From an uncultured Pelagibacteraceae bacterium (lineage in GTDB: Bacteria; Pseudomonadota; Alphaproteobacteria; Pelagibacterales; Pelagibacteraceae), in NCBI GenBank assembly GCA_902515095.1, contig CABXTC010000002.1, positions 62,001 through 126,000 on the forward strand: a stretch of DNA of 64,000 nucleotides, in the 5' to 3' direction. The translations under genes were made by a program, and so were the position numbers. The notes under the pieces are model-generated. The model was not told the origin of the DNA. It worked only from the letters and a program-made list of their open reading frames with translations, and searched no databases. Shown one piece after another: positions 44,946 to 59,590 of this stretch (the first letter of the stretch is position 1; each line of letters starts with the position of its first letter).

Positions 44946-47900
44946 AAAAATATTAGTTGTAGGTGCTGGGCCAATTATTATCGGCCAAGCTTGTGAATTT
45001 GATTATTCAGGAACACAGGCTTGTAAAGCATTAAAAGATGAAGGTTATAAAGTTATTTTAATTAATTCAAATCCAGCAACAATTATGACAGATCCTGATG
45101 TTGCTGATAAAACTTATATTGAGCCTATCACTCTTAAAGTTTTAGAAAAAATTTTAAAAAAAGAAAGACCAGATGCAATTCTCCCAACTATGGGTGGCCA
45201 AACTGCTCTTAATCTTGCAATGGAAGCTGAGAAAGAAGGAATTTTAAAAAAATATAAAATTGAATTAATTGGTGCAAATTCAAAAGCCATTGCTAACGCA
45301 GAAGATAGAAAAAAATTTAGAAAAAATATGATTGATATTGGTTTAGATCTCCCAAAGTCTGAAATCGTTAACAATACAAATCAAGCATCAAATGTTTTGA
45401 AAAAAATTGGTTTACCAGCAATAATAAGACCAGCTTTCACACTTGGAGGTTTGGGGGGAGGAATAGCAAAGAATAAACGGGACTATTTAAAAATTGTTAA
45501 AAATGGTTTGCACGAGTCTCCTGTAAGCCAAGTTCTTGTGGAAGAGTGTTTAGAAGGTTGGAAAGAATTCGAAATGGAGGTGGTAAGGGATAAAAAAGAT
45601 AACTGTATAATTATCTGTTCAATAGAAAATGTTGATCCAATGGGAATACATACGGGAGATTCTGTGACAGTTGCTCCTGCACTTACATTGACTGATAAAG
45701 AATACCAAGTAATGCGAAATGCCTCTATTGCATGTTTAAGAAAAATTGGAGTTGAGACAGGTGGTTCAAATGTTCAATTTGCAATTAATCCTAAAAATGG
45801 ACGTATGGTTATAATCGAAATGAACCCAAGAGTATCAAGATCATCAGCTCTTGCATCAAAAGCAACTGGATTTCCTATTGCAAAAGTTGCCGCTAAACTT
45901 GCAATTGGCTATACATTGGATGAATTAAAAAATGAAATTACTAAAGTTACACCAGCATCATTTGAGCCAAGTATTGATTATGTAGTAACGAAAATTCCAA
46001 GATTTACTTTTGAAAAATTTTCAGCTTCTCCAGCTATACTGGGTACATCGATGAAATCAGTTGGGGAAGCAATGGCAATCGGGAGAAACTTCAAAGAGTC
46101 TCTTCAAAAAGCATTAGTTTCTCTCGAGACTGGTTTTTCAGGATTAGACAGAATATTTATTTTAAATAAAAGACAAATTGAGAGAAAACTAAAAGAAAAT
46201 ATTCCAAATAAAATTCTACTTGTTGCTGAAGCAATAAGGAAAAAGATAAATCTAAAAAAAATCTATAATTTGTCAAAAATCGACCCATGGTTCTTAAACC
46301 AAATCAAAGAAATCATAGACAATGAAATTAAGATTAAAAATAATGGATTACCTAAAAAGTTTGATGATTTTAACCAAATAAAATCCATGGGTTTTTCAGA
46401 CAAAAAACTTTCTGAATTATCAAATTTGTCTGAAGATGTTGTAAGAAAAAAAAGAACCGCACTTAAAATTTTACCAGTATTCAAAAAAGTTGATACTTGT
46501 GCGGCAGAATTCAAGTCCTTTACACCTTATATGTATTCAACATATCAAAGAAGTTTTTCAATAAATTCAGAGTGTGAAGCTGATCCATCTTTTAAGAAAA
46601 AAATTATAATACTAGGAGGAGGACCTAATAGAATAGGACAAGGAATAGAATTTGATTATTGCTGTTGTCAGGCAAGCTTTGCATTAAAGGCTGCTGGTTT
46701 TGAGACTATAATGGTGAACTGTAATCCAGAAACTGTCTCAACAGATTATGATACCAGTGACAGATTATATTTTGAGCCCTTAAAAGAGGAGTATGTTTTC
46801 AACATTATAAAAAGGGAAAAAGATAAAGGGAATTTGATTGGCATTATCACTCAGTTTGGTGGTCAAACTCCAATTAGATTAGCCAAATTTTTATATGATA
46901 ACAGTCTTCCAATTTTAGGAACACAATATCCTTCTATAGACTTAGCTGAAGATAGAGACCGATTTAGAAATCTTCTTAACAGATTAAAATTGAAACAAGC
47001 AGAAAGTGGAATTGCAAAAACTTTCAAGCAAGCAATTGAAATATCTGAAAGAATAGGTTTGCCTTTGATGGTGAGACCTTCTTATGTTCTAGGAGGTAGA
47101 GCGATGGAAATTGTTTATGAAAAAAGTCAGCTGAAAAATTTTGTAGAGGAAGCCTTTAAAGCAGCAGAGAAAAATCCAATACTTATTGATAAATTCATAG
47201 ATCATGCAATGGAGGTAGATGTTGATGCTATATCTGATGGTAAAATCGTGCATGTGGCTGGTGTAATGCAACATATTGAGGAAGCGGGAATTCATTCTGG
47301 AGACTCAGCTTGCAGCTTGCCTCCTGTTTCAATAAAACCTTTTTTAATAAAAGAAATTGAGAAACAAACTAAAAAATTAGCTTTAGCTCTAAAAGTAAAA
47401 GGTTTCATGAATGTTCAATTTGCAATTAAAAAAGATGAAATCTTTGTAATTGAAGTAAATCCAAGAGCAAGTCGAACAGTTCCATTTGTCTCTAAGGCAA
47501 AAGGATTGCCATTAGCTAAGATAGCTTCGAGAGTAATGGCTGGTGAAAAACTTTCGAAATTTGATTTAAAAGATAAATCAAAAGGTATGTTTGCAGTAAA
47601 AGAGGCTGTTTTTCCATTCAATAAATTTCCTAACAGTGATTTATTATTAGGTCCAGAAATGAAATCAACTGGCGAAGTCATGGGATTTGACAAAAATTTT
47701 GGAATGGCATACGCCAAAAGTCAAATAGCTTCTGCTAACTCTTTACCTAAACAAGGTCTTGCTTTTATTTCTTTAAAAAATTCTCATAAAGATGAAGGAA
47801 TTAATTTAGCAAAACAATTAATAAAATTAAACTTTACTTTATGCGCTACAAAGGGAACTGCAGAATATATCAGGAAACATAATATGAAATGTAAAATTAT

Positions 47901-48147
47901 CAATAAAGTCAGCAGTGGCTCACCTCACATTGTTGATGTTTTAGACTCTAAGAAAATTGCACTAGTAATCAATACAGGGGGCGGAAATACAGAACATCGA
48001 TTAAATGATGCGATAGCACTTAGAAGAGGAACACTTAAAAACAAGGTTCCTTATTGTACTAATATGTCAACCGCACTTGCATGTTTAGAAGCTATCAAAT
48101 CTCTTAAAACTAAAAAATTAGAAGTCATTTCTCTTCAAGATATTTAA
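44923..48147 (+). CDS. carB: Carbamoyl-phosphate synthase large subunit
   Basis: Makes carbamoyl phosphate from bicarbonate, ammonia and two ATP. Two homologous ATP-grasp halves are visible: the first opens with [20 protein letters not shown] and has [10 protein letters not shown]; the second opens with [19 protein letters not shown] and has [18 protein letters not shown]-terminal MGS-like allosteric domain (from about residue 950, [22 protein letters not shown]) closes the protein. Length is 1074 residues, full size. The 3' end overlaps a convergent gene by 4 bases. Confidence 0.97.
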   Translation: MPKRKDIKKILVVGAGPIIIGQACEFDYSGTQACKALKDEGYKVILINSNPATIMTDPDVADKTYIEPITLKVLEKILKKERPDAILPTMGGQTALNLAMEAEKEGILKKYKIELIGANSKAIANAEDRKKFRKNMIDIGLDLPKSEIVNNTNQASNVLKKIGLPAIIRPAFTLGGLGGGIAKNKRDYLKIVKNGLHESPVSQVLVEECLEGWKEFEMEVVRDKKDNCIIICSIENVDPMGIHTGDSVTVAPALTLTDKEYQVMRNASIACLRKIGVETGGSNVQFAINPKNGRMVIIEMNPRVSRSSALASKATGFPIAKVAAKLAIGYTLDELKNEITKVTPASFEPSIDYVVTKIPRFTFEKFSASPAILGTSMKSVGEAMAIGRNFKESLQKALVSLETGFSGLDRIFILNKRQIERKLKENIPNKILLVAEAIRKKINLKKIYNLSKIDPWFLNQIKEIIDNEIKIKNNGLPKKFDDFNQIKSMGFSDKKLSELSNLSEDVVRKKRTALKILPVFKKVDTCAAEFKSFTPYMYSTYQRSFSINSECEADPSFKKKIIILGGGPNRIGQGIEFDYCCCQASFALKAAGFETIMVNCNPETVSTDYDTSDRLYFEPLKEEYVFNIIKREKDKGNLIGIITQFGGQTPIRLAKFLYDNSLPILGTQYPSIDLAEDRDRFRNLLNRLKLKQAESGIAKTFKQAIEISERIGLPLMVRPSYVLGGRAMEIVYEKSQLKNFVEEAFKAAEKNPILIDKFIDHAMEVDVDAISDGKIVHVAGVMQHIEEAGIHSGDSACSLPPVSIKPFLIKEIEKQTKKLALALKVKGFMNVQFAIKKDEIFVIEVNPRASRTVPFVSKAKGLPLAKIASRVMAGEKLSKFDLKDKSKGMFAVKEAVFPFNKFPNSDLLLGPEMKSTGEVMGFDKNFGMAYAKSQIASANSLPKQGLAFISLKNSHKDEGINLAKQLIKLNFTLCATKGTAEYIRKHNMKCKIINKVSSGSPHIVDVLDSKKIALVINTGGGNTEHRLNDAIALRRGTLKNKVPYCTNMSTALACLEAIKSLKTKKLEVISLQDI

Positions 48148-48809
48148 GTATTTACTTTCCAATCAGTTTCGAAAGTCACATAATTTACTTGAATACATCT
48201 TCTTTCTTTGACTATTTTTTTCTTTTCCATCCCATGCCACGTATTTGGTCCACTTGTAAATAAATAACCATAGTTATGTTTATAAGGAACTGTTTTTACT
48301 TTTTCTAATTTTTCATTATAAAAATCAGTTCCTAAATCCTCAGACTCATTGGCATTATTTACAAAGATTAATCCCGACATTAGTTTTTCTTTAATATCAC
48401 AATGAGGTTTTAACCAAAAACCTTCTCGATCACAAATAACTTCCAACCGAACATATGAATTTGATAAATCTTTATTTATCATTTTTGAAATATTTTCATA
48501 AACCTCTCTGGACTGAAGCTCATTAATAAATTTTACTAAATTGGGAAATTGGGATGAATTTTCTTTTGTTATAAAACATCTAAATTTTATTGCTTTCCCA
48601 CCAGATGCGTCTCCCTTTCTAAACTCTGCAGCACCTCCATCGATCGCTCTTGTTCCATCATAATTGAGGTTATGTTTGCTAACATCTGGAATGTCAGCTT
48701 TAATAACTTCTTCTATAGCAGAATCAGTAAGAGCATTATGGTATTCATAATGATCAAATGGAAATCCATGTTTTTTCGATTGATTTATAATTGAATTTAA
48801 AAAAGACAT
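48144..48809 (-). CDS. Putative 2-oxoglutarate/Fe(II)-dependent oxygenase
   Basis: 221 residues carrying the facial-triad pattern of 2OG-Fe(II) oxygenases: His136 and Asp138 in KPHCDIKEK, a distal His192 in NTWHGME, and a following basic cluster (RRCIQVNY, about 203-210) able to bind 2-oxoglutarate. The [13 protein letters not shown] segment is typical of small prolyl-hydroxylase-like members. The substrate is unknown. It directly follows the ELM1-family gene (the ATG overlaps its stop by 1 base), so the two are likely expressed together and may act on the same envelope or glycan target; that is inference. Confidence 0.7.
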   Translation of the reverse strand: MSFLNSIINQSKKHGFPFDHYEYHNALTDSAIEEVIKADIPDVSKHNLNYDGTRAIDGGAAEFRKGDASGGKAIKFRCFITKENSSQFPNLVKFINELQSREVYENISKMINKDLSNSYVRLEVICDREGFWLKPHCDIKEKLMSGLIFVNNANESEDLGTDFYNEKLEKVKTVPYKHNYGYLFTSGPNTWHGMEKKKIVKERRCIQVNYVTFETDWKVNT

Positions 48810-49753
48810 TAAGAATTAATTTTTTGTTTAATTATTTTTGCTACTCTATTAGTTTCATCAAGCTTTTTATAGTTCCAATTTTCCTCTTCTTCACCTAAAT
48901 TTCTAGTTATGTTTAATTCTCTAAATAAACTTCTGAATTTTTGAAATCTTTTATCATTTTTTTTAGGTAAAATATTTGCGACAAAAATGGGTTTTCCAGT
49001 TAAAGCTGCCTCTGAAATCATTGAGCTGGAGTCACAAGTAACAACAATGCTTTGAGATATAGATAAAGCAGATAAATAAGCTTTTTTATCAACAGAGTCT
49101 ATAATCGTATGATTTTCCCCAAAATATTCTTTAGCGTAATCAATTGAATTTTTTGGAGTTCTCATAGATGGAATAACAACAAGTTGAAAGTCCTTTTTTT
49201 TTAGTAAATCATTCAAAATAAAAAAAATATTTTTTATATTCTTTAAAGAATAATCATAATACTTTGTCGGACCACCTAAAATTAATGAACAAATTTTTCT
49301 TTGGTCTTTTTTAATAAAGTCGTCTAAATAATCTTTATTTTTAATAATTTCATCATCTGTAAGATAGTGAATAGCACCCTTTGTATTAATTACATTTTGA
49401 CCTTTTATAGAGTCATGTTCAGGAGCAACTATAAAATCAAAGTTATTGAAATTTACTTTTGGATCTTGAATATGGATATTAAATACTTTTTTTTGTGAAC
49501 TATTTTTTAAATGAATTGATGGAATCACACTTTTACGACCACAAGAAATAATCACATCAAAATCAGATTGATTAATTTTTTTGTAAACACTTTGTGAGAT
49601 GGGGGAAAGTTTTGGTGGAATCATTTTCCAAAAATTATTTAGTTCAACTGTGTGGTGTGTAAAATCTATGTCCAGAGCTTTTGCTAAACCCTCTACTTGG
49701 CTTATCATGCCATGCATGCCTTGAGTTAATAATATACCTTTTAATTTGTTCAT
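48809..49753 (-). CDS. ELM1-family (DUF1022) GT-B-like protein
   Basis: 314 residues of the family annotated as mitochondrial fission ELM1 in plants, widespread in alphaproteobacteria. Visible patterns are LTQGMHGMISQVEGLAKAL at the N-terminus, ISCGRKSVIPSIHLK, NIHIQDPKVNFNNFDFIVAPEHD, LILGGPTKYYDYS and VTCDSSSMISEAALTGKPIFVANI. The last resembles the nucleotide-sugar site of MurG-like GT-B glycosyltransferases. Bacterial function is not established. It is coupled to the oxygenase gene and divergent from trxB by 21 bases. Confidence 0.82.
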   Translation of the reverse strand: MNKLKGILLTQGMHGMISQVEGLAKALDIDFTHHTVELNNFWKMIPPKLSPISQSVYKKINQSDFDVIISCGRKSVIPSIHLKNSSQKKVFNIHIQDPKVNFNNFDFIVAPEHDSIKGQNVINTKGAIHYLTDDEIIKNKDYLDDFIKKDQRKICSLILGGPTKYYDYSLKNIKNIFFILNDLLKKKDFQLVVIPSMRTPKNSIDYAKEYFGENHTIIDSVDKKAYLSALSISQSIVVTCDSSSMISEAALTGKPIFVANILPKKNDKRFQKFRSLFRELNITRNLGEEEENWNYKKLDETNRVAKIIKQKINS

Positions 49754-49774
49754 TAATTACTATATAGCTTTCAT

Positions 49775-50722
49775 ATGAGTCAAAATCCAACTAAACACAC
49801 AAAATTGTTAATAATTGGATCCGGTCCAGCTGGATACACTGCTGCAGTTTATGCGGCACGTGCAATGTTAAATCCAATTTTGGTTTATGGATCTGAGCCT
49901 GGAGGACAATTAACAACAACTACTGATGTTGAAAATTATCCTGGGTTTGCTGATGTTATTCAAGGACCTTGGTTAATGGATCAAATGAAAGAACAGGCAA
50001 AAGCTGTTGGAACTGAAATGATTGAGGATCATATAAGCACAGTAGATTTGAAAACAACTCCTTTTGAGGCTATTGGTGACACTGGTCAAAAATATACTGC
50101 TGATAGTATAATAATTTCCACAGGTGCACAGGCTAGATGGTTAAATATAAAATCTGAACAAGAATTTAGAGGTTTTGGGGTATCAGCATGTGCAACATGT
50201 GATGGATTTTTCTTTAAAGAAAAAGAAGTGGCGGTAGTTGGTGGTGGAAATGCTGCTGTAGAAGAAGCAATGTTTCTTACGAAATTTGCATCCAAAGTAA
50301 AATTAATTCATAGACGAGATAGTTTAAGAGCTGAAAAAATGCTTCAAAAAAAATTAATGGAAAACAAGAAAATTGAAATCATTTGGGATACAGTCATTGA
50401 AGACGTAATAGGTGATAAAGAGCCTAAGAATGTTAAAGGTATTAAAGTAAAAAATGTGAAAACAAATAAAATAGAGGAAATTAAAGTTGATGGGTTGTTT
50501 GTTGCAATTGGTCATGATCCAGCAACTTCTCTATTCAAAGATCAATTAAAAATGGACAATGAAGGATATTTGATTACCAAACCAGATTCTACTGAAACTA
50601 ATGTTCCTGGAGTTTACGCTGCAGGAGATGTAAAGGACAAAACTTTTAGACAAGCTGTGACTGCTGCGGGAATGGGATGTATGGCAGCTCTTGAGGCTGA
50701 AAAGCATCTTTCGCATAAGTAA
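49775..50722 (+). CDS. trxB: Thioredoxin reductase
   Basis: NADPH-dependent flavoenzyme that reduces thioredoxin. The FAD motif GSGPAGYTAAVYAARA is near the N-terminus, the redox pair Cys139/Cys142 is in ACATCDGFFF, the NADPH motif is VVGGGNAAVEEA and the C-terminal FAD segment is GVYAAGDVKD. Length is 315 residues, the low-molecular-weight form. The next gene starts within 2 bases of the stop. Confidence 0.97.
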   Translation: MSQNPTKHTKLLIIGSGPAGYTAAVYAARAMLNPILVYGSEPGGQLTTTTDVENYPGFADVIQGPWLMDQMKEQAKAVGTEMIEDHISTVDLKTTPFEAIGDTGQKYTADSIIISTGAQARWLNIKSEQEFRGFGVSACATCDGFFFKEKEVAVVGGGNAAVEEAMFLTKFASKVKLIHRRDSLRAEKMLQKKLMENKKIEIIWDTVIEDVIGDKEPKNVKGIKVKNVKTNKIEEIKVDGLFVAIGHDPATSLFKDQLKMDNEGYLITKPDSTETNVPGVYAAGDVKDKTFRQAVTAAGMGCMAALEAEKHLSHK

Positions 50723-50723
50723 A

Positions 50724-51671
50724 GTGAAAAATAATTTACACGTTTTTTTAGGAGCCACCGTAGCTGATGCTGCAGCTAGACCATTGCATTGGGTCTATAA
50801 TCAAAAAAAACTTCTAAGTTACATTAAAGGAAAAAAAGATTTTACTTTCTTAAAAAAAAATAAAAGTCCATTTTACAACATTAAAACTGGCAAAGTTTCT
50901 GGTTATAATGAAGTTGGTCAAGTCATGTTTAAAACTTTAATTGAAGGTCATCAAAATATAGATAAAAGATTTAAAAAAAATATTACAAAAAATTTTGGTC
51001 CAGGAAGTATTTACTGGAAAAATTTAAATCTAAGAGCAAAATACAGAAAAGTTAAAGACTGGCGAGGAATAATAAAAGGACCTTGGATACATCAGAATAT
51101 CATTGAAACTGTAAGAAATATTAAGTCTAAAAAAAAATTAACTGGAGGTAAAAAGGTAAATGAGTCTGATGGTTATTGTGCTGCTCTTCCATATTTTTTG
51201 TATGGTCATAATTTTAAAGATATAAAAAAGATTATCTCTACAGTAACTGTTTCAAAAATAAGTCTTAAATATGCTTTAGCAAAATTTTATCTACTAGATC
51301 TAGCTTTAAAAGGTAGCAAAGATCCTATAAATGAGTTCATGAAAATATTTAAAAAGAATTTATATTTTAAAAGTATTGTTGAAGATATTAAAAAAGTTAA
51401 AAGATTAAAATCAAAACCTCACTCTCTAGTGGTTAAAAAATTGGGTATGGCTTGTAGCTACCCAGGAACATTTAATAGCTCAATTCATTCAATTATTAAT
51501 TCCACAAATTATAAAGGAGCTATTTTAAAAACAATTAAAGCTGGTGGCTGTAACTGTTCTAGAGTTAATTTTATTGGAGCTTATTTTGCTGCTTTAAAAG
51601 GAGTGGGCACTATCCCAAAATCTTGGATAAGCAAAACTGATTTAGCTAAAAAAATATTAGACCAAAAATAA
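50724..51671 (+). CDS. ADP-ribosylglycohydrolase superfamily protein, J1-crystallin-like
   Basis: The N-terminus FLGATVADAAARPLHWVYN matches the first metal-binding region of ADP-ribosylglycohydrolases. The C-terminal motif reads AGGCNCSRVNFIGAYFAALKGVGTIP where classical enzymes have a GGDTDT-type motif, a pattern I associate with the J1-crystallin branch. Loss of the C-terminal aspartates suggests altered metal binding or substrate. I choose the GTG at 50724 as start (315 residues), 1 base after the trxB stop; an upstream TTG/ATG-type start inside trxB is possible but less likely. The substrate is unknown; cotranscription with trxB is likely. Confidence 0.72.
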   Translation: MKNNLHVFLGATVADAAARPLHWVYNQKKLLSYIKGKKDFTFLKKNKSPFYNIKTGKVSGYNEVGQVMFKTLIEGHQNIDKRFKKNITKNFGPGSIYWKNLNLRAKYRKVKDWRGIIKGPWIHQNIIETVRNIKSKKKLTGGKKVNESDGYCAALPYFLYGHNFKDIKKIISTVTVSKISLKYALAKFYLLDLALKGSKDPINEFMKIFKKNLYFKSIVEDIKKVKRLKSKPHSLVVKKLGMACSYPGTFNSSIHSIINSTNYKGAILKTIKAGGCNCSRVNFIGAYFAALKGVGTIPKSWISKTDLAKKILDQK

Positions 51672-51677
51672 AATTGT

Positions 51678-55053
<3,376 letters not shown>

Positions 55054-55072
<19 letters not shown>

Positions 55073-55809
55073 TCATTACTGGGGCTGCTACAAGAATAGG
55101 AGCAGCAATAGCCAAATCACTTTCAGGTCCAGATGTTGAAATTGTAATTCATTATAATAGCTCTAAAACTAAAGCTGAAAAACTTAAGAAAGAATTAATC
55201 AAAAATCATACAAAAGTTTTCCTTATTAAAGGTGACCTCTCAAAAGAAAAAGATTTAAACAAAATTATAAAGTTTTCAAAATCAAAGCTAAGGTATTTTG
55301 ATTGTCTGATTAACAATGCATCATTATTTGAAAACGATAATTTAAGAAATTTTACATCTAAAAGTTGGGCTAAGCACCTCGATGTTAATTTAAAAGCTCC
55401 AGCTTATTTAACTAGAGAATTTGCAAAAAATATAAAAGGTAAAAACAACAATATTGTCAATATAATTGACCAAAGAGTTTTTAAATTAACTCCTTTTTTC
55501 TTTTCATATACTTTAAGTAAAACTGGTCTTTATACTTTAACCAAAACTAGTGCCATGAATTTGGCCCCTAACATTAGAGTAAATGGAATAGCTCCGGGAC
55601 CAACCATAAAAAATAAAAGACAAACTGACAATCATTTCGAAAAACAATATTTAGCAACCCCTTTGAGACAACAAGTGAATGTTATGGAGATTTGTAATGC
55701 TGTTGACTTCTTTATTAAAAACAGTTCTATTACTGGACAAGTTTTAGCAATAGATAGTGGGCAAAATTTGAATTGGCAAACACCTGATATAATGAGGGGA
55801 AAAGAATGA
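55054..55809 (+). CDS. folM: FolM/pteridine-reductase-like short-chain dehydrogenase
   Basis: 251 residues with the SDR cofactor motif [12 protein letters not shown] (about 9-20), NNAS (about 88-91) and the catalytic Tyr152/Lys156 (SYTLSK). The Ser position is occupied by a NIIDQRVFK segment, as in pteridine reductases and dihydromonapterin reductase FolM rather than general SDRs. The next gene, 4 bases overlapping, is folB, which supports a role in pterin or folate reduction, perhaps replacing a dihydrofolate reductase. The specific activity is inferred. Confidence 0.75.
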
Positions 55810-56231
55810 AAAAAAATAACTTTAGAATTGTCACAATAGATAAAAATAAAAGCTTATTTAACTACGAAAAAAAAATTCTTATTAATGAATTAATTTTAGA
55901 ATTAAAGCTCGGTTATTATGATTTCGAAAAAGAAAAGCCTCAAAAAGTAAAATTTAGTCTAGAGATTGATTATGAGGATAAAAAACCAACAAATGACAAA
56001 GATATAAAATCTATTGTAAATTATAGTACAGTTGTAAAGCTAATTTCTAAGCTGGTAAAAAAGAAACACTACAATTTTTTAGAGACTCTTGCTGAGGCCG
56101 TATTTGATGAATTATTTAAGGACAAAAGAATAGGTAAAATAATGTTAAAAATTGAAAAATTAGAAATTTTAAAAGAATGTTCATCTGTTGGTATTCAAAT
56201 TACCAAAAAAAGAAGTCATGAAAAGTTCTGA
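55806..56231 (+). CDS. folB: Dihydroneopterin aldolase FolB-like
   Basis: Folate pathway enzyme releasing glycolaldehyde from dihydroneopterin. The core begins around residue 24 ([33 protein letters not shown]), followed by the [10 protein letters not shown] segment and [15 protein letters not shown] with the conserved Glu, then [11 protein letters not shown] and [10 protein letters not shown]. Length is 141 residues, with an N-terminal extension of about 20 residues compared with typical FolB. It is translationally coupled to the SDR gene; its 3' end overlaps uvrC by 14 bases. Confidence 0.85.
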   Translation: MKKNNFRIVTIDKNKSLFNYEKKILINELILELKLGYYDFEKEKPQKVKFSLEIDYEDKKPTNDKDIKSIVNYSTVVKLISKLVKKKHYNFLETLAEAVFDELFKDKRIGKIMLKIEKLEILKECSSVGIQITKKRSHEKF

Positions 56232-58053
56232 TCTCGGAAAAGAAGTAATTAAAAAAGAACTACCATTAATTCCTAAAAGCCCTGGTGTATACAGAATGCT
56301 CAACCATAAGGATGATATTCTTTACGTAGGAAAAGCAAAAAATCTTCCTAACCGATTAAAGAGTTATGTTTCTGAAAAAAATCATATAATTCGAACTGAA
56401 AGGATGTTGTCTCAAACATTTAAATTAGAGATCACAACTACTGCTAATGAAAGTGAAGCTCTTCTTTTAGAAGCAAATTTAATTAAAAAACATAAACCAA
56501 AATTTAATATTTTACTTAAAGACGATAAATCTTTTCCCTTCATATTTATTGGTGAAAAAGATCAATGGCCACGAGTAACTAAACATAGGGGAAAAAAAGA
56601 AAAAAAAGGATTTTATTTTGGTCCATTTGCGTCAGCAGGCACTGCAAACTGGACTATTAAAATGCTTCAAAAAATTTTTCAATTAAGGATTTGTGATGAT
56701 GGCACTTTTAAGAATAGAAAAAGACCTTGCATACTTTATCAAATTAAAAGATGTTCGGGCCCTTGTGTTGGCTATATAGAAAAGGATGATTATAAAAAAT
56801 CAGTAGACCAAGCAATTCAATTTGTATCAGGCAAATCTAGAGATATTCAAAAAAATTTATCTAAAGAAATGGAAACTGCGAGTGAACAGCTAGATTTTGA
56901 AAAAGCTTCAATTTTCAGAGACAGGATTAAATCACTAAATATAATTCAATCTTCACAAAGAATTAATGAAGCAAACTTAGTTGATGCTGATGTAGTTGCT
57001 GCATATAAAGAGTCTGGTAAAACTTGTATTCAAGTTTTTTTTTATAGATCTAAACAAAACTGGGGAAATCAAGCTTATTTTCCAAAACATGATCCTGATC
57101 AAAATATTTCTGAAATTATGTCATCTTTTTTAATGCAGTTTTATGAAAATAAAAGTGTTCCAAAACTAATAATAATTAATACTGATATTAAAGAGAAGAA
57201 ATTAATAGAAGAGACTTTAAGCAAAAAAGAAAATAATACTATTTCTATCAACTCAGCAAAAAAAGGAACTAAAGCAAAGGTCATTGCAATGGCTGAGAAA
57301 AATGCCAAAGAGGCTTTGAATAGAAAACTTTATGAAACAAATAATAATAAAAGTTTATTTGAGGATGTTGCTAAAAAGTTTGATTTAAGAAATGTTATAA
57401 ATTTAGTTGAAGTATATGATAACAGTCACATTTCTGGAACAAACAGTGTTGGTGCAATGATAACATTTGGAAATGAAGGTTTTATCAAAAAAAGATACAG
57501 AAAATTTGATATTAAAACGAGAGGCTCTGAACAAGATGATTTTGCAATGTTAAAAGAGGTTTTGTCTAGAAGGTTTAAAAGAGCCATGCTTGAAAAAGGA
57601 AATTATTTATCTCTACCTGATTTGATACTAATTGATGGTGGAAAAGGTCAATATTCTTCTGCTAAAGAAATTTTAAATGAATTTGGATTGCATGATTTAC
57701 CAATGATTGCCATCGCCAAAGGTAAAATGAGAAATAGTGGTGATGAAACATTTTTTTACAATGGAAAATCCTTTAAATTTGAAAGAAATGATCCTACCCT
57801 ATTTTTTATGCAACGACTTCGAGATGAAGCTCATCGATTTGCAATTACTTCTCATAGAGCTAAAAGAGCTAGGGGTATTAAAAAATCACTTCTAGACCAA
57901 ATTGATGGCATTGGAACTATTAGAAAAAGAGCTCTACTGAACCATTTTGGCTCTGCTAGGGCAGTTGAGTCTGCAAGTCTTGATGAAATAAAATCGGTTG
58001 AAGGTGTTGAGGTAAAAGTTGCAAAAAAGATATATAACTTTTTTCATGAGTAA
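56218..58053 (+). CDS. uvrC: Excinuclease ABC subunit C
   Basis: Makes the dual incisions in nucleotide excision repair. The N-terminal GIY-YIG-like nuclease is SPGVYRML ... [14 protein letters not shown], followed by [20 protein letters not shown], a Cys-containing segment [19 protein letters not shown], a UVR motif, the RNase H-like domain ([28 protein letters not shown]) and C-terminal helix-hairpin-helix motifs. The start at ATG 56218 gives 611 residues and is preferred to a TTG at 56188. Confidence 0.96.
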   Translation: MKSSDLGKEVIKKELPLIPKSPGVYRMLNHKDDILYVGKAKNLPNRLKSYVSEKNHIIRTERMLSQTFKLEITTTANESEALLLEANLIKKHKPKFNILLKDDKSFPFIFIGEKDQWPRVTKHRGKKEKKGFYFGPFASAGTANWTIKMLQKIFQLRICDDGTFKNRKRPCILYQIKRCSGPCVGYIEKDDYKKSVDQAIQFVSGKSRDIQKNLSKEMETASEQLDFEKASIFRDRIKSLNIIQSSQRINEANLVDADVVAAYKESGKTCIQVFFYRSKQNWGNQAYFPKHDPDQNISEIMSSFLMQFYENKSVPKLIIINTDIKEKKLIEETLSKKENNTISINSAKKGTKAKVIAMAEKNAKEALNRKLYETNNNKSLFEDVAKKFDLRNVINLVEVYDNSHISGTNSVGAMITFGNEGFIKKRYRKFDIKTRGSEQDDFAMLKEVLSRRFKRAMLEKGNYLSLPDLILIDGGKGQYSSAKEILNEFGLHDLPMIAIAKGKMRNSGDETFFYNGKSFKFERNDPTLFFMQRLRDEAHRFAITSHRAKRARGIKKSLLDQIDGIGTIRKRALLNHFGSARAVESASLDEIKSVEGVEVKVAKKIYNFFHE

Positions 58054-58058
58054 AAATT

Positions 58059-58643
58059 ATGCTTAAAAAAATACCAAATATTTTAACTGTAGGAAGAATT
58101 TTAATTGTCCCTTTTTTTGTTTTAGCTTTTTACTTACCTGGATTTTACGGAGACTTAACTGCTTTAATTTTATTTATTGTTGCCTCTTTCACAGATTTCT
58201 TAGATGGGATGTTAGCTAGATTATTAGGAGAAGAGTCTAAATTAGGTGAATTACTAGATCCAATTGCAGATAAAATAATTGTAGCTACTGCATTAATTTT
58301 ATTAGTCATGGATGGTACAATTAGAAATTATGAAGTAATTGCAGCAATAATTATTTTAACAAGAGAAATCTTAATTTCTGGACTTAGAGAATTTTTAGCT
58401 AAAGGAAAAATCAAACTACCTGTTTCAAATCTGGCAAAACTAAAAACTGTTTTACAGATGGTTTCAATAGCACTTTTACTTTCGGGAGAAACAGGAAATA
58501 AAATTTTAAATTTCCAAGATTATAATGCACAAACAATAGGAATAATTCTTTTATGGTTGTCGGCTGCTTTGACACTTTTTACTGGTTATGATTACATGAG
58601 AAAAGGTATTGACCACGCAATATCAGAAGACAATAAAGATTAA
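58059..58643 (+). CDS. pgsA: CDP-diacylglycerol--glycerol-3-phosphate 3-phosphatidyltransferase
   Basis: Makes phosphatidylglycerol phosphate, the committed step to acidic phospholipids. The CDP-alcohol phosphatidyltransferase motif is complete: DFLDGMLARLLGEESKLGELLDPIADK (about 48-74). Several membrane segments surround it. Length is 194 residues. It starts 5 bases after uvrC, a common proteobacterial gene pair, and its last 4 bases overlap the convergent ilvE. Confidence 0.95.
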   Translation: MLKKIPNILTVGRILIVPFFVLAFYLPGFYGDLTALILFIVASFTDFLDGMLARLLGEESKLGELLDPIADKIIVATALILLVMDGTIRNYEVIAAIIILTREILISGLREFLAKGKIKLPVSNLAKLKTVLQMVSIALLLSGETGNKILNFQDYNAQTIGIILLWLSAALTLFTGYDYMRKGIDHAISEDNKD

Positions 58644-59521
58644 GCGGCTTTTTTCTTCCTTACCAAGGATTGATAACTTTCATTTAGTCCAATAATTAAA
58701 TCACAAACTTTAAATTGATTTTCTGCGATACATGATACTGGAGTAACTTCTGCTGCAGTACCAGTTAAAAAACACCCAACAAAATTTTTTAACTCCTCTG
58801 GCTTAATTTTTCTCTCATTTACTTTTATATTTTTTGATTTTGCAATTTTAATTACTGTTCTTCTTGTAATTCCATCTAAAAAAGAGTCAGGTATAGGTGT
58901 ATGAAGTTCTCCACTCTTGTCCTTAAAAAAAATATTTGCTCCTGTCGCCTCAGCAACATTGCCTTCATAATCTAACATTAAGGAATCAGTAAAACCATTT
59001 TTTTCAGCCTCATGTTTTGATAATGTACAGATCATATATAAACCTGAAGCTTTGGTATCCCAAGGTATTGTATTTGGCGCAGGCCTCCTCCAATTAGAGA
59101 TATTTAATTTTATTCCTTCAATTTTTAATTTTGGGTCAAAATAAGAACCCCATTCCCATGTAGCTATTGCAACATGAATTTTAGTTTGTTGAGCGGAGAT
59201 AGCCATCATCTCACTTCCTCTCCATGCCACTGGCCTAACATATCCATTCTCAACTTTTTGATTTTTTATTATTGAATTTGATGCAGCATTTATTTCATCT
59301 TCACTATAAGGAATTTCAAAACCCATTCTCCTTGCTGAGTAAAAAAATCTTGAAGTATGTTCCTCTAATTTAAAGATTGATCCATCGTAAACTCTCTCAC
59401 CCTCAAAAACACAACTCGCATAATGTAAACCATGGCTTAAAACATGTACTTTAACATCTGACCATTCAACTAACTCGCCATTGTACCATATTTTTCCTGA
59501 TCTTTTATCGTAAGGTATCAT
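58640..59521 (-). CDS. ilvE: Branched-chain amino acid aminotransferase
   Basis: Class IV PLP transaminase for the last step of valine, leucine and isoleucine synthesis. Visible features are MIPYDKRSGKIWYNGELVEW, GLHYASCVFEGERVYDG, the PLP lysine Lys157 in WDTKASGLYM, EATGANIFF and DGITRRTVI. Length is 293 residues, slightly shorter than E. coli IlvE. It is divergent from the MarR gene across a 69-base gap containing runs of alternating AT. Confidence 0.94.
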   Translation of the reverse strand: MIPYDKRSGKIWYNGELVEWSDVKVHVLSHGLHYASCVFEGERVYDGSIFKLEEHTSRFFYSARRMGFEIPYSEDEINAASNSIIKNQKVENGYVRPVAWRGSEMMAISAQQTKIHVAIATWEWGSYFDPKLKIEGIKLNISNWRRPAPNTIPWDTKASGLYMICTLSKHEAEKNGFTDSLMLDYEGNVAEATGANIFFKDKSGELHTPIPDSFLDGITRRTVIKIAKSKNIKVNERKIKPEELKNFVGCFLTGTAAEVTPVSCIAENQFKVCDLIIGLNESYQSLVRKKKAA

Positions 59522-59590
59522 GTATGAAATTTAATAATATTACTGAAAAATATATATGTATATATAATATGTCAATATAACTTACCTGTG

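Noticed and set aside
47089..47717. Minus-strand frames inside carB
   Set aside because: Antisense shadows of ATP-grasp coding sequence.
59522..59590. Alternating AT run between ilvE and the MarR gene as a MarR operator
   Set aside because: The run is not a true inverted repeat when checked base by base, and such runs are expected in this base composition.
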